Shown: positions 1 to 6,875 of the stretch, piece after piece | Layout: the number at the start of each line of letters is the position of its first letter | How positions within the stretch are numbered: position 1 is the first letter of the stretch | DNA from: Betaproteobacteria bacterium | GTDB lineage: Bacteria > Pseudomonadota > Gammaproteobacteria > Burkholderiales > Rhodocyclaceae | Direction: 5' to 3' | Assembly: GCA_020047725.1 (NCBI GenBank) | Contig: JAIFNM010000266.1 | Span: forward strand, 1-7,943 | Length of the DNA: 7,943 bases | Notes under the pieces: model-generated | What the model was told of the DNA's origin: nothing | The model's input: the letters and a program-made list of their open reading frames with translations, nothing else | Databases searched by the model: none | Made by a program: the position numbers and the translations under genes

Positions 1-487
1 CGGTAGTCAGCGGAAGAGCCTCTCCATTTCGTTTCAGCGTGCGTGTGGCTAGATCGACCTCGACATCGCTGAAAGTGATGGTTTTGTCCTCGCCGGTGGG
101 TGCACCCGGCACGAGCGGTGTACGTCGCCGCAAAACGGCCTGAATGCGGGCAACGAGTTCTCGCGGATTGAATGGCTTGGGTAGATAATCATCAGCACCC
201 ATTTCGAGGCCGACAATGCGGTCAATTTCGTCGCCCTTGGCTGTCAGCATGATGATGGCCTGCTGTGGCTCGTTGGAGCGAAGGCGGCGGCAGATCGAAA
301 GCCCATCCTCGCCGGGCAACATGAGGTCGAGGATGATTAAATCGAAGGTGTCGCGCGTTAGCGACTTATCCATCGCTTCTGCATTTTCCGCCGTCCTGAC
401 AAAAAAACCCTGCTCGCCAAGGTAGCGTTGCAGGAGTTCGCGCAGTCTTTTGTCGTCGTCAACGACGAGAATTTTTCGTTCGGCCAT
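1..487 (-). CDS. ompR: OmpR-family response regulator, N-terminal part (C-terminus beyond left edge)
   Basis: This is the DNA-binding response regulator of an EnvZ/OmpR-type two-component system, a cytoplasmic protein that is phosphorylated by a membrane kinase. The 162 visible residues hold a complete receiver domain: acidic cluster D10-D12 (ILVVDDD), phosphoacceptor D54 in LDLMLPGEDGLSICRRLR, T82 in MLTAKG, and K104 in YLPKPFNPREL. A linker and the start of the winged-helix domain follow (about residues 123-162). The blocks GEDGLSICRRLRS, DRIVGLEMGADDY and PKPFNPRELVARI are nearly identical to E. coli OmpR as I remember it, which is why I give the symbol. The start is ATG at 487-485; no strong Shine-Dalgarno is visible ahead of it. 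The gene runs off the left edge, so EnvZ cannot be seen. It is divergent from the isocitrate dehydrogenase gene. Confidence 0.9.
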   Translation of the reverse strand, partial: MAERKILVVDDDKRLRELLQRYLGEQGFFVRTAENAEAMDKSLTRDTFDLIILDLMLPGEDGLSICRRLRSNEPQQAIIMLTAKGDEIDRIVGLEMGADDYLPKPFNPRELVARIQAVLRRRTPLVPGAPTGEDKTITFSDVEVDLATRTLKRNGEALPLTT

Positions 488-576
488 GAGCGAATCGTAA
501 CCGGAAAGCAGACTTTTCGGGAGAGGATGTAAAATCAGCCTCCCCCTGCATTGGAGTTCGACTACTCAATTCCAGC

Positions 577-605
577 ATTTGTTGTGAGTGACCTGCTTGG
601 GTCAA
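577..605 (-). promoter_or_regulatory. Weak candidate sigma-70 promoter for ompR
   Basis: Read on the minus strand, TTGACC (605-600) matches the -35 consensus at five of six positions. Seventeen bases further on is ACAAAT (582-577), a poor -10 element. It points at the response regulator start about 90 bases downstream. It rests on pattern matching alone and could be chance. Confidence 0.2.
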
Positions 606-813
606 CTGAAAGCTGCCATCGCCGGCTATTGTGATGTGGCAAACGAAAACCTCTCCAAGGGACATAGGAAAGCAACCTCGATAGTTGTTCTCTACTGGTG
701 GGTTTATTCCTGAATCGCACTATCTTGTGAAGATACATCGTTTGCGGGTACATCAAAACCCAGTAAAAATAAGCTTTAACATCAGAACGCCAATCGATTT
801 CTGGTCGTCGGCA

Positions 814-842
814 TTGATTTTTTCGAATCAAGTTAATACAGT
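814..842 (+). promoter_or_regulatory. Candidate sigma-70 promoter with overlapping dyad, for isocitrate dehydrogenase
   Basis: TTGATT (814-819) and TACAGT (837-842) each match the -35 and -10 consensus at four of six positions, with an ideal 17-base spacer. Transcription would begin about 85-90 bases before the isocitrate dehydrogenase ATG. The -35 box is also the left arm of a perfect 6-base dyad, TTGATT-N6-AATCAA (814-831), a place where a regulator could bind. The arms resemble FNR half-sites (TTGAT/ATCAA), but they are 8 bases apart instead of the usual 4, so I do not call an FNR box. Confidence 0.3.
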
Positions 843-936
843 CCGGTTGGTGGCTGTGATCTAGGCTAAAGACGGTTTTTGCTCGGATTCGACAGTATTT
901 TTGACTACTATTTTTAAAACTCGGAGAAATGAAAAT

Positions 937-3131
937 ATGACCACGCAGACTTCCAAGATCTATTGGACGGAAATCGATGAAGCACCTGCTCTGGCAACCT
1001 ACTCGTTGCTGCCGATTGTTCAAGCGTTTGCCAAGGGAACCGGGGTAGAGGTCGAGACTCGGGATATTTCCCTCGCAGGCAGAATCATCGCGAACTTCGC
1101 GGATCGCATGGCGGAGGCTCAGAAGGTCCCAGACTGTCTGGCGCAGTTGGGTGATCTGACACTTCTACCCGAGGCGAATATCATCAAGCTGCCGAACGTC
1201 AGCGCATCGGTCCCGCAATTGAAAGAAGCGATCAAGGAGCTGCAGGGCAGGGGTTATAACCTGCCGGATTACCCGGAACAACCTAAAGACGATTCCGAAA
1301 AGGAAATCCAGACGCGCTACGCCAAAGTCCTGGGTTCAGCCGTTAACCCGGTTCTTCGTGAGGGAAATTCAGACCGAAAAACCCGCACAAGCTGGGCGCT
1401 TGGACGGTTGACTCCAAGGCCCATGTTGCACACATGACAAGTGGCGATTTTTTCGGCAATGAAAAATCGCTCGTTCTGGAAAATGGTGGCGAGTTCAAGA
1501 TCGAATTCGTTGGTACCGATGGCTCCACCAAGGTGTTAAAGGACAAGCTGAAGGCCTTGAAGGGCGAGATCATTGATGGAACCTTCATGAGCAAGAACGC
1601 CTTATGCCAGTTCTTCGCTGATCAGATTGAGGATGCCAAGCAGAAGGGCTTGCTGCTTTCTCTGCATCTGAAGGCGACCATGATGAAGGTGTCCGATCCG
1701 GTCATGTTCGGCTACGCCGTTTCCGTTTTCTATAAAGACGTTTTCCAGAAGCACGGCGAGATCCTAAAGCAGATCGGATACAACCCGAATATGGGAATCG
1801 GTGATCTTTACAACAAGATCAAGAGCCTGCCGGAAGCGAAACAAGCCGAGATCGAGGCCGATATTCAGGCAGTCTACGTCAGCCGTCCGGCTCTAGCTAT
1901 GGTTGATTCAGACAAGGGTATTACCAACTTGCATGTGCCGAGCGACGTCATTGTCGACGCCTCCATGCCGAATGTTGTTCGTGACTCCGGCAAGATGTGG
2001 AACAAAGACGGCAAGTTGCAGGACACCAAGGCCGTCATTCCGGATCGTTGCTACTCGACCATGTACAAGACGATTGTCGAGGATTGCAAGAAGAATGGTG
2101 CGTTCGATCCCGCTACCATGGGTTCGGTTCCGAATGTCGGCCTGATGGCCCAGAAGGCTGAAGAATACGGCTCGCATCCGACTACATTCATCATTCCTGC
2201 TGACGGTACAGTCCGTGTTATTGATACTGATGGCAAGTTGCTGATGGAGCACAAGGTTGAACAGGGCGATATCTGGCGCATGTCACGTGTGCGTGATATC
2301 CCGATTCAGGACTGGGTCAAGCTGGCTGTGAATCGCGCTCGGGCTACCGGCGCCCCATCCGTGTTCTGGCTGGACAAGAATCGTGCTCATGACGCAAACG
2401 TGATCGCCAAAGTCGAGAAGTATTTGAAGAATCATGACACGGTCGGCCTTGAAATCCGGATTCTGTCGCCGGACGATGCCATGAAGTTCTCCCTTGAGCG
2501 CATTCGTCAAGGCAAGGACACTATTTCGGTGACGGGTAACGTGCTGCGCGATTACCTGACCGACCTGTTCCCGATCCTCGAACTCGGAACCAGCGCCAAG
2601 ATGTTGTCAGTCGTTCCTTTGCTGGCTGGTGGTGGCCTGTTTGAAACCGGTGCGGGCGGTTCGGCCCCGAAGCACGTTCAGCAGTTTATCAAGGAAGGGT
2701 ACCTGCGCTGGGATTCACTCGGTGAGTTTTCGGCTCTGGGTGCCTCGCTGGAGCATCTGGCCGCCAACTTCAAGAACCCGAAGGCACAGGTCCTGGCGGA
2801 TGCTCTCGATCTGGCGATTGCCAAGTTCCTGGATAACAACAAGTCGCCGGCTCGTCGCGTGGGTGAGATCGACAACCGCGGCAGTCATTTCTACCTCGCC
2901 CTGTACTGGGCAGAAGCACTTGCTGCGCAAACCAAAGATGCCGAGTTGCAGGCCCGGTTTGCCAAAGTCGCCAAGCAGATGCAAGAGAACGAGGCAAAGA
3001 TCAACGCTGAATTGATTGGCGCTCAAGGCAAGCCGGTTGATCTTGGCGGCTACTATCGTCCAAATCGTGAGAAGACAGCACAGGCCATGCGTCCAAGTGC
3101 CACCCTGAATGCGATTATCGACTCGATGTAG
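937..3131 (+). pseudogene. icd: Monomeric NADP-dependent isocitrate dehydrogenase, broken by an internal frameshifting deletion
   Basis: The intact enzyme (about 740 residues, cytoplasmic) oxidatively decarboxylates isocitrate to 2-oxoglutarate using NADP. The ATG at 937 is chosen because the protein then begins like Azotobacter vinelandii IDH, and GGAG lies 10 bases upstream. The first frame is correct to NSDR (residue 147), then reads 19 aberrant residues to TGA at 1435-1437. The correct frame resumes at KNPHKLGAW (from about 1379) and continues to TAG at 3129-3131. Compared with the remembered Azotobacter sequence, about 11 codons plus one base (34 bases) are missing between them. With the gap restored, the length is 742 residues. 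The Azotobacter active-site residues all have counterparts at a constant +2 offset: S134, N137, R141, R147, K257, D352, Y422, R549, D550, D554. The NADP 2'-phosphate contacts also do: H591, R602, R651. The lesion is therefore either recent or an assembly error. The downstream piece has its own ATG at 1434, overlapping the TGA, so two separate polypeptides are conceivable but less likely. Confidence 0.88.
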
Positions 3132-3142
3132 TCGTGGCCTGG

Positions 3143-3179
3143 TTTTGGCTTGAATCACTACCAGTGATTCAAGCCAGAA
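3143..3179. repeat. Long hairpin between icd and citD
   Basis: GGCTTGAATCACT (3147-3159) pairs perfectly with AGTGATTCAAGCC (3163-3175) around a 3-base loop. Pairing extends outward through 3146/3176, a T-G wobble, and two more T-A pairs, giving about 17 bp. It starts 12 bases after the isocitrate dehydrogenase stop and ends 29 bases before the citD start. No T-run follows on either strand, so it is not a classical intrinsic terminator. It could be an mRNA 3'-end stabiliser or processing site, a weak attenuator, or an operator dyad for the citrate lyase genes. Confidence 0.75.
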
Positions 3180-3208
3180 GATTCGCAATATGCTATTGGA
3201 GGCTGTAC

Positions 3209-3472
3209 ATGAAAATTTTGAAGAAGGGACAGGCTGGCACCATGCAGTCCAGTGATCTGATGGTTGTTGTGGAACCGGCAGAAGACCTGATCGTTGAAAT
3301 CGAATCCACGGTCAAGAAGCAGTTTGAGCACCTGATTCGCGCCAAGATTGATGAGGTTCTGGCCAAGTTTGATACGAAATCCGGACGAATCAGCATCAAT
3401 GATCGTGGCGCGCTGGACTACGCCATAGAAGCACGTCTTGAAGCCGCGCTGCAGCGGGCAGGGGGTAAATAA
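3209..3472 (+). CDS. citD: Citrate lyase gamma subunit (acyl carrier protein)
   Basis: CitD is the small acyl carrier subunit of citrate lyase. It bears the 2'-(5''-triphosphoribosyl)-3'-dephospho-CoA arm on which acetyl and citryl groups are carried during cleavage of citrate. The protein is 87 residues, within the family's usual size. It opens MKILKKGQAGTMQSSD, matching the family pattern AGT(L/M)xSSD. Ser14 of QSSD is the counterpart of the Klebsiella serine that receives the prosthetic group. Further family blocks are IVEIESTVKKQFEHLI and INDRGALDYAIEARLEAAL. A longer frame opens at 3134, but the ATG at 3209 follows a good GGAGG (3198-3202) and gives the family N-terminus. Its stop overlaps the next start (TAATG). 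It is the first gene of the citrate lyase cluster; citC, its usual upstream neighbour, is absent here. Confidence 0.95.
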   Translation: MKILKKGQAGTMQSSDLMVVVEPAEDLIVEIESTVKKQFEHLIRAKIDEVLAKFDTKSGRISINDRGALDYAIEARLEAALQRAGGK

Positions 3473-3948
3473 TGGAAAACAAGGGACTTTGGTACAAGGA
3501 ATACAAACAGGGGCGTCGTTTCCTGGTGAAGATCGTACCTGGTGAAAGTCTGGTCGGTCGTATTTCGGAACTGATCAACAAGGAACGGATTCAATCGGCA
3601 GTCATTCTTTCAGCGATTGGATCGGTCAAGAACGTTCGTTTGAAAGACATCAAGAGCGGTGCCAAACTCCCTATCACGTCGGCACGCCTGATTGATCACG
3701 AAATTGAAGGACCATTGGAACTGCTTGGCCTGACCGGCAATGTCGTCCCCAACGAAAACAACGAACTCGACTGCCACTTGCACATCATGGCCTCAAAAGC
3801 GTCAGGAGACGTAGTGGGAGGGCACATGTTCGACGCCGAAGTGTTTGCTACCTGCGAGATCGTTCTGGTGGAGCTGATCGTTGACGGTATCGAACGGCAC
3901 CTCTCCAAGTCAGGCGGCACTCCAACCATTTTCTTTGCCGAGGAGTGA
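3472..3948 (+). CDS. PPC/DUF296-domain protein embedded in the citrate lyase operon
   Basis: This 158-residue protein is a single PPC (plants and prokaryotes conserved, DUF296) domain. It shows the family layout: GRRFLVKIVPGESLVGRIS at the N-terminus, then AVILSAIGSVKNVRL, a LLGLTGN strand, and the histidine motif HLHIMAS...VVGGHM. H102, H104 and H118 are the likely metal-binding residues. In plants the domain occurs with AT-hooks in DNA-binding proteins; I see no AT-hook, signal peptide or membrane segment here. Stand-alone bacterial members have no established function. The start overlaps the citD stop by one base and has AGGGGG about 6 bases upstream. Three bases separate its stop from citE. 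It is thus translated as part of the structural-subunit block, which suggests a role tied to citrate lyase (assembly, activity control or regulation). That role is inference from position only. Confidence 0.85.
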   Translation: MENKGLWYKEYKQGRRFLVKIVPGESLVGRISELINKERIQSAVILSAIGSVKNVRLKDIKSGAKLPITSARLIDHEIEGPLELLGLTGNVVPNENNELDCHLHIMASKASGDVVGGHMFDAEVFATCEIVLVELIVDGIERHLSKSGGTPTIFFAEE

Positions 3949-3951
3949 GCG

Positions 3952-4872
3952 ATGGCCGATTATAAATTGCGCCGGTCCTTGCTTTATGTTCCGGGGAACA
4001 TGCCGTCCATGCTGCAGAACATTCCACTTTTTCAGTGCGATGCGGTACAAATCGATCTGGAAGACGCCGTTCCGCTGAGTGAAAAAGACGCGGCGCGTAT
4101 ATTGGTGCGGCGTTATCTTGAGAACTATAAGGATCGTAACAAGGAAATCCTGGTTCGCATCAATGGACTGGATACCAAATGGGCATTGGATGACTTGAAA
4201 GCCGTTCTTCCGGCGCTCCCAAATGGCATTCGTTTGCCGAAAGCTGATTCGCCTGAAATTGTTGAACGTCTCGACACCTTGCTTACCGAATATGAAGAAG
4301 AGCTCGGTCTGGAGGTGGGTTATTTCCGGATTCTTCCTTCGATTGAAACCGCTCAAGGCGTGCTCAATGCCGCCAAGACAGCCCTTGCTTCTGAACGCCT
4401 GATCGGTCTGGCTTTTGGTGCGGAAGACTATACCGCGACGATGGAGATCAATCGTACCAAGACGGGCGAGGAACTGTTCAATGCGCGCATGAACGTGCTT
4501 TGGGGTGCAAAAGCAGCCGGCATACAGGCGATTGATTCGATTTTTGCCGACGTGAACGATATGGAGTCGCTGCGTAAGGAAACCGAACTAATCAAGAAAC
4601 TTGGTTTTACTGGCAAGTGCATGATCAATCCGCGCCAGATCGACATAATTCACGATGTTTTCGCGCCGAAGCAGGAAGAAGTCGATTACGCCCTTGAAGT
4701 GATCGAAGCCATCAAACGCGCCCGCGAAATGGGTACCGGGGTTATCTCCCTGAAAGGCAAGATGATTGATCGGCCGGTGGTCGTTCGTGCCGCGCGAGTT
4801 CTGAATACTGCCCGTGCCCATGGCATGGTGGATGTTGTTATCAATGAGGAGGATATCAATGGCACTGAATAG
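3952..4872 (+). CDS. citE: Citrate lyase beta subunit (citryl-ACP lyase)
   Basis: CitE cleaves citryl-ACP to acetyl-ACP and oxaloacetate within the citrate lyase complex, with a divalent metal. The protein is 306 residues, typical of the HpcH/HpaI-like CitE family. Visible blocks: RRSLLYVPGNMPSML (residues 7-21), AVQIDLEDAVPLSEKDAAR, VRING with R69, RLPKADSPEIV, LPSIETAQG with E132, and LAFGAEDYTATM with D159. E132 and D159 are the expected Mg-binding acids. GKCMINPRQIDIIHDVFAP follows, with a helical C-terminus after it. The ATG at 3952 is preceded by GAGGAG (3940-3945), which spans the end of the PPC gene. Its last 14 bases overlap the start of citF, so the two are probably translationally coupled. 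True operon CitE is distinguished from the many stand-alone CitE-like proteins by its citD and citF neighbours here. Confidence 0.95.
   Translation: MADYKLRRSLLYVPGNMPSMLQNIPLFQCDAVQIDLEDAVPLSEKDAARILVRRYLENYKDRNKEILVRINGLDTKWALDDLKAVLPALPNGIRLPKADSPEIVERLDTLLTEYEEELGLEVGYFRILPSIETAQGVLNAAKTALASERLIGLAFGAEDYTATMEINRTKTGEELFNARMNVLWGAKAAGIQAIDSIFADVNDMESLRKETELIKKLGFTGKCMINPRQIDIIHDVFAPKQEEVDYALEVIEAIKRAREMGTGVISLKGKMIDRPVVVRAARVLNTARAHGMVDVVINEEDINGTE
4847..4852 (+). promoter_or_regulatory. Strong Shine-Dalgarno that fixes the citF start
   Basis: AGGAGG lies 6 bases before the ATG at 4859. The citF frame is open from 4814 and has an earlier ATG there, but only the 4859 start has this site, and residues before it have no counterpart in the family. 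The site lies inside the last codons of citE. Confidence 0.85.
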
Positions 4873-6397
4873 CCTGGGCCGCGAGATACCAGAGATATTT
4901 GCCGGGAAAAATCAGATTCCCTACCGTGATCCGTGGTCGCTGCAACCGCATGCTGAGCGTTCCACCCGGGCGATCCGGCGGATAAGTCACAATGGCAGCA
5001 AACTGGTTGGTGGTTTGAGAGAAGCGATCATTGCATCCGGACTCAAGGACGGTATGACTATCTCGACGCACCACAGCCTGAGAAATGGCGACCGTCTGCT
5101 GAACGATCTGATCAAGGAAATTGATGCGCTCGGTATCCGTGATATCAAGATTGCGTCGAGTTCCGTGCACATTGTTCATGCTGAACTTATCCCCTATATC
5201 CGCAAAGGCGTGATCACCGGACTGGAATGTGGCGTCAATGGCCTGATTGGTGAATTGATTTCAAAGGGGGAACTGGATTGTCCAGTTATCGTTCGTTCCC
5301 ACGGTGGGCGCGCGCGTTCACTGATTACCGGCGAAGTTGCGGTTGACGTGGCCTTCCTAGCTGCACCCTGTTGCGATGAGTACGGAAATTTCAATGGTTA
5401 CTACGGTCCGTCGGCTTGCGGCAGCCTGGGTTATGCGCAGGTCGATGCACAGCATGCACACAAGGTCGTTGCCGTAACAGATAATCTGGTGCCTTTCCCG
5501 GCTGTGCCTGTGGGTATTCCGCAGTCGGTGGTTGACTTCGTTGCGCAAGTGCCGAGCCTTGGCGATCCAAAAAAGATTGTGTCTTCAACCACACGTGTTA
5601 CGACCGACCCGATTGGCCTCCAGATCGCAAAATATGCGGCCATGGTCATTGAGGCTTCAGGCTACGTCAAGGACGGGTTCTCCTTCCAGACCGGCACGGG
5701 TGGTATTTCATTGTCGGTTGCCGAGCATGTGCGCAACATGATGCGCAAGGGCAAAGTCAAGGGAAGTTTTGGCTGTGGCGGTATTACTGGCTATTTCGTT
5801 GAAATGCTCGAAGAAGGATTGTTTGAAGCCTTGTTCGACGTGCAGTGCTTTGACCTGAAGGCGGTGGAATCTATCGGCCGTAACCAGCGGCACCAGGAAA
5901 TGACGGCGGGCACCTACGCCAATCCATTCAACTGTGGTTCAGTCGTCAATCGCCTTGATTGTGCGATCCTGAGCGCGACGGAAGTTGATGTAAACTTCAA
6001 CGTCAACGTCAATACCGAGTCGATGGGCTACCTGTTGCACAACACTGGGGGACACTGCGATGTGGCTGCTGGCGCCAAGGTATCGATCGTCGTTGCCCCG
6101 TCCATCCGAGGTCGTTTGCCTATCGTTCGCGATGAGGTCACGACCATCACCACGCCAGGTGAAACTGTGGGCGTGATCGTCACCGAGCGTGGCATTGCCG
6201 TCAATGACAATCTGCCTGAACTTAAAGAGGCCCTGATCAAGATGCGTGCCCCGGTCAAGGATATCCGTCAGTTACGCGACGAAGTTTACGCCATCACAGG
6301 TATTCCAAAGCCTATCGAGTTTGAGGACAAAGTGGTTGGTCTGATCGAATACCGTGACGGTTCAATCATTGACGTTGTCAGACAAGTCCGTCCGTAG
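4859..6397 (+). CDS. citF: Citrate lyase alpha subunit (citrate:acetyl-ACP transferase)
   Basis: CitF exchanges the acetyl group on CitD for citrate, forming citryl-ACP and releasing acetate; CitE then cleaves the citryl-ACP. At 512 residues it has the family's usual length (about 505-520). Recognisable blocks in order: GGLREAI, DGMTISTHHSLRNGDRLLN, IASSSVHIVHAELIPYIRKG, IVRSHGGRARSLITGE, DVAFLAAPCCDEYGNFNGY, CGSLGYAQVDA, DGFSFQTGTGGISLSVAEH, GCGGITGYFVEMLEEGL, DVQCFDLKAVES, DVNFNVNVNTESMG, GGHCDVAAGAKVSIVVAP, RGRLPIVRDEVTTITTPGE, and the C-terminal FEDKVVGLIEYRDGSIIDVVRQV. These match E. coli CitF throughout as I remember it. It overlaps citE by 14 bases at its start, and the citX frame probably begins inside its last 44 bases. 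Confidence 0.96.
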   Translation: MALNSLGREIPEIFAGKNQIPYRDPWSLQPHAERSTRAIRRISHNGSKLVGGLREAIIASGLKDGMTISTHHSLRNGDRLLNDLIKEIDALGIRDIKIASSSVHIVHAELIPYIRKGVITGLECGVNGLIGELISKGELDCPVIVRSHGGRARSLITGEVAVDVAFLAAPCCDEYGNFNGYYGPSACGSLGYAQVDAQHAHKVVAVTDNLVPFPAVPVGIPQSVVDFVAQVPSLGDPKKIVSSTTRVTTDPIGLQIAKYAAMVIEASGYVKDGFSFQTGTGGISLSVAEHVRNMMRKGKVKGSFGCGGITGYFVEMLEEGLFEALFDVQCFDLKAVESIGRNQRHQEMTAGTYANPFNCGSVVNRLDCAILSATEVDVNFNVNVNTESMGYLLHNTGGHCDVAAGAKVSIVVAPSIRGRLPIVRDEVTTITTPGETVGVIVTERGIAVNDNLPELKEALIKMRAPVKDIRQLRDEVYAITGIPKPIEFEDKVVGLIEYRDGSIIDVVRQVRP

Positions 6398-6875
6398 CTT
6401 CCTGGATGCCAGGGACAGCAGGCAGGATGCCCTTGCTCAGGTTTTGAGCGAAGGGTATTCAGCGACTCTTATCCTGTCGCTAAATATTCCAGGCGCAGAA
6501 AAATCGCCTCCGGGTTCGGCGGCGATTTTTTTCTGGATGCTTGGCGAGTTGAGCGGCTGCTTCCCCGATTTGGTGACACCTCCGGTCATTTGGGATGCTC
6601 TCGGCCCGTGCGCGATCATGGGGCTCGACATGGACCCCGTTTCCGCTAAAAGCCGCTGTATCGCCCTTGAAACGTCCCGCCCTGCGGCGCGTTTGATCGA
6701 TCTCGATGTATATTCCGCATCTGGCATCCAGATCGACCGGGCCCGCCTCGACTTGCCCCGACGGACCTGCCTGGTCTGCGATCAGTCGGCAGTTGAGTGC
6801 ATTCGCTCCAGGCGCCATTCTGTTAATGAAGTGATCGGCAAGGCACATGAGTTGCTCGCGCATTTCAGAGCTTGA
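6354..6875 (+). CDS. citX: Citrate lyase holo-[acyl-carrier-protein] synthase
   Basis: CitX transfers the triphosphoribosyl-dephospho-CoA group made by CitG onto the serine of apo-CitD, activating citrate lyase. The frame gives up to 173 residues, near the family's ~180. Family landmarks: FLDARDSRQDAL (matching the RDERQ region of E. coli CitX), SLNIPGAEK, ARLIDLDVYSASG (residues 112-124), and LPRRTCLVCDQSAVEC with C139 and C142, then RRHSVNEVI. The start is uncertain. No ATG lies before the conserved region. GTG 6354 is the longest choice, and TTG at 6369 or 6375 are alternatives; none has a clear Shine-Dalgarno, and all lie inside the end of citF. Translation is therefore probably weak and dependent on ribosomes finishing citF. 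A terminator-like hairpin sits in its coding sequence at 6499-6532. It overlaps citG by 29 bases. Confidence 0.9.
   Translation: MTVQSLTLSDKSVRSFLDARDSRQDALAQVLSEGYSATLILSLNIPGAEKSPPGSAAIFFWMLGELSGCFPDLVTPPVIWDALGPCAIMGLDMDPVSAKSRCIALETSRPAARLIDLDVYSASGIQIDRARLDLPRRTCLVCDQSAVECIRSRRHSVNEVIGKAHELLAHFRA
6499..6532 (+). terminator. Intrinsic-terminator-like hairpin inside citX
   Basis: AAAAATCGCC (6499-6508) pairs with GGCGATTTTT (6521-6530). Inside it, after one T-C mismatch, CCG (6510-6512) pairs with CGG (6517-6519) around a GGTT loop. The GC-rich stem is followed directly by an unbroken run of seven T (6526-6532), the textbook form of a Rho-independent terminator. The five A on the left arm make it potentially active on the minus strand too. 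It lies in frame within citX, about 145 bases after the GTG start, and encodes the stretch EKSPPGSAAIFF. Chance origin from coding constraints is possible, but stem, loop and T-run together are unusually good. It would act only when ribosomes do not cover it. Confidence 0.65.

Larger units (their letters stand above)
488..936. other. Divergent intergenic region, no convincing gene
   Basis: These 449 bases separate the minus-strand response regulator from the plus-strand isocitrate dehydrogenase gene. I see no RNA gene and no recognisable protein. Short minus-strand reading frames at 459-665 and 562-1023 run into the starts of the flanking genes and show no family resemblance. The region holds weak sigma-70-like promoter candidates in both directions, listed separately, and a TTGATT/AATCAA dyad at 814-831. 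The last 15 bases carry a GGAG Shine-Dalgarno (923-926) for the isocitrate dehydrogenase start. Confidence 0.7.

Noticed and set aside
459..665. 68-codon minus-strand frame just upstream of ompR, starting at 665 with a GAGG about 10 bases before
   Set aside because: It overlaps the ompR start in another frame by 29 bases, resembles no family I know, and contains the candidate ompR promoter. It is most likely a chance frame.
562..1023. 153-codon minus-strand frame across the intergenic region
   Set aside because: It runs antisense into the conserved beginning of isocitrate dehydrogenase, has a biased, low-sense composition (many Arg, His, Ser), and shows no motif.
1377..1383. Programmed -1 frameshift site in icd as the normal mode of expression
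   Set aside because: The run AAAAACC does not fit the slippery heptamer pattern, and about 11 conserved codons are missing as well. A deletion explains the break better; rescue by slippage is kept only as a low-interest possibility.
2715..3188. 157-codon minus-strand frame antisense to the end of icd
   Set aside because: It is a shadow of the strongly conserved isocitrate dehydrogenase C-terminus.
3134..3208. 25-codon N-terminal extension of citD
   Set aside because: It reads through the hairpin region, has no counterpart in CitD proteins, and the ATG at 3209 has the proper ribosome binding site and family N-terminus.
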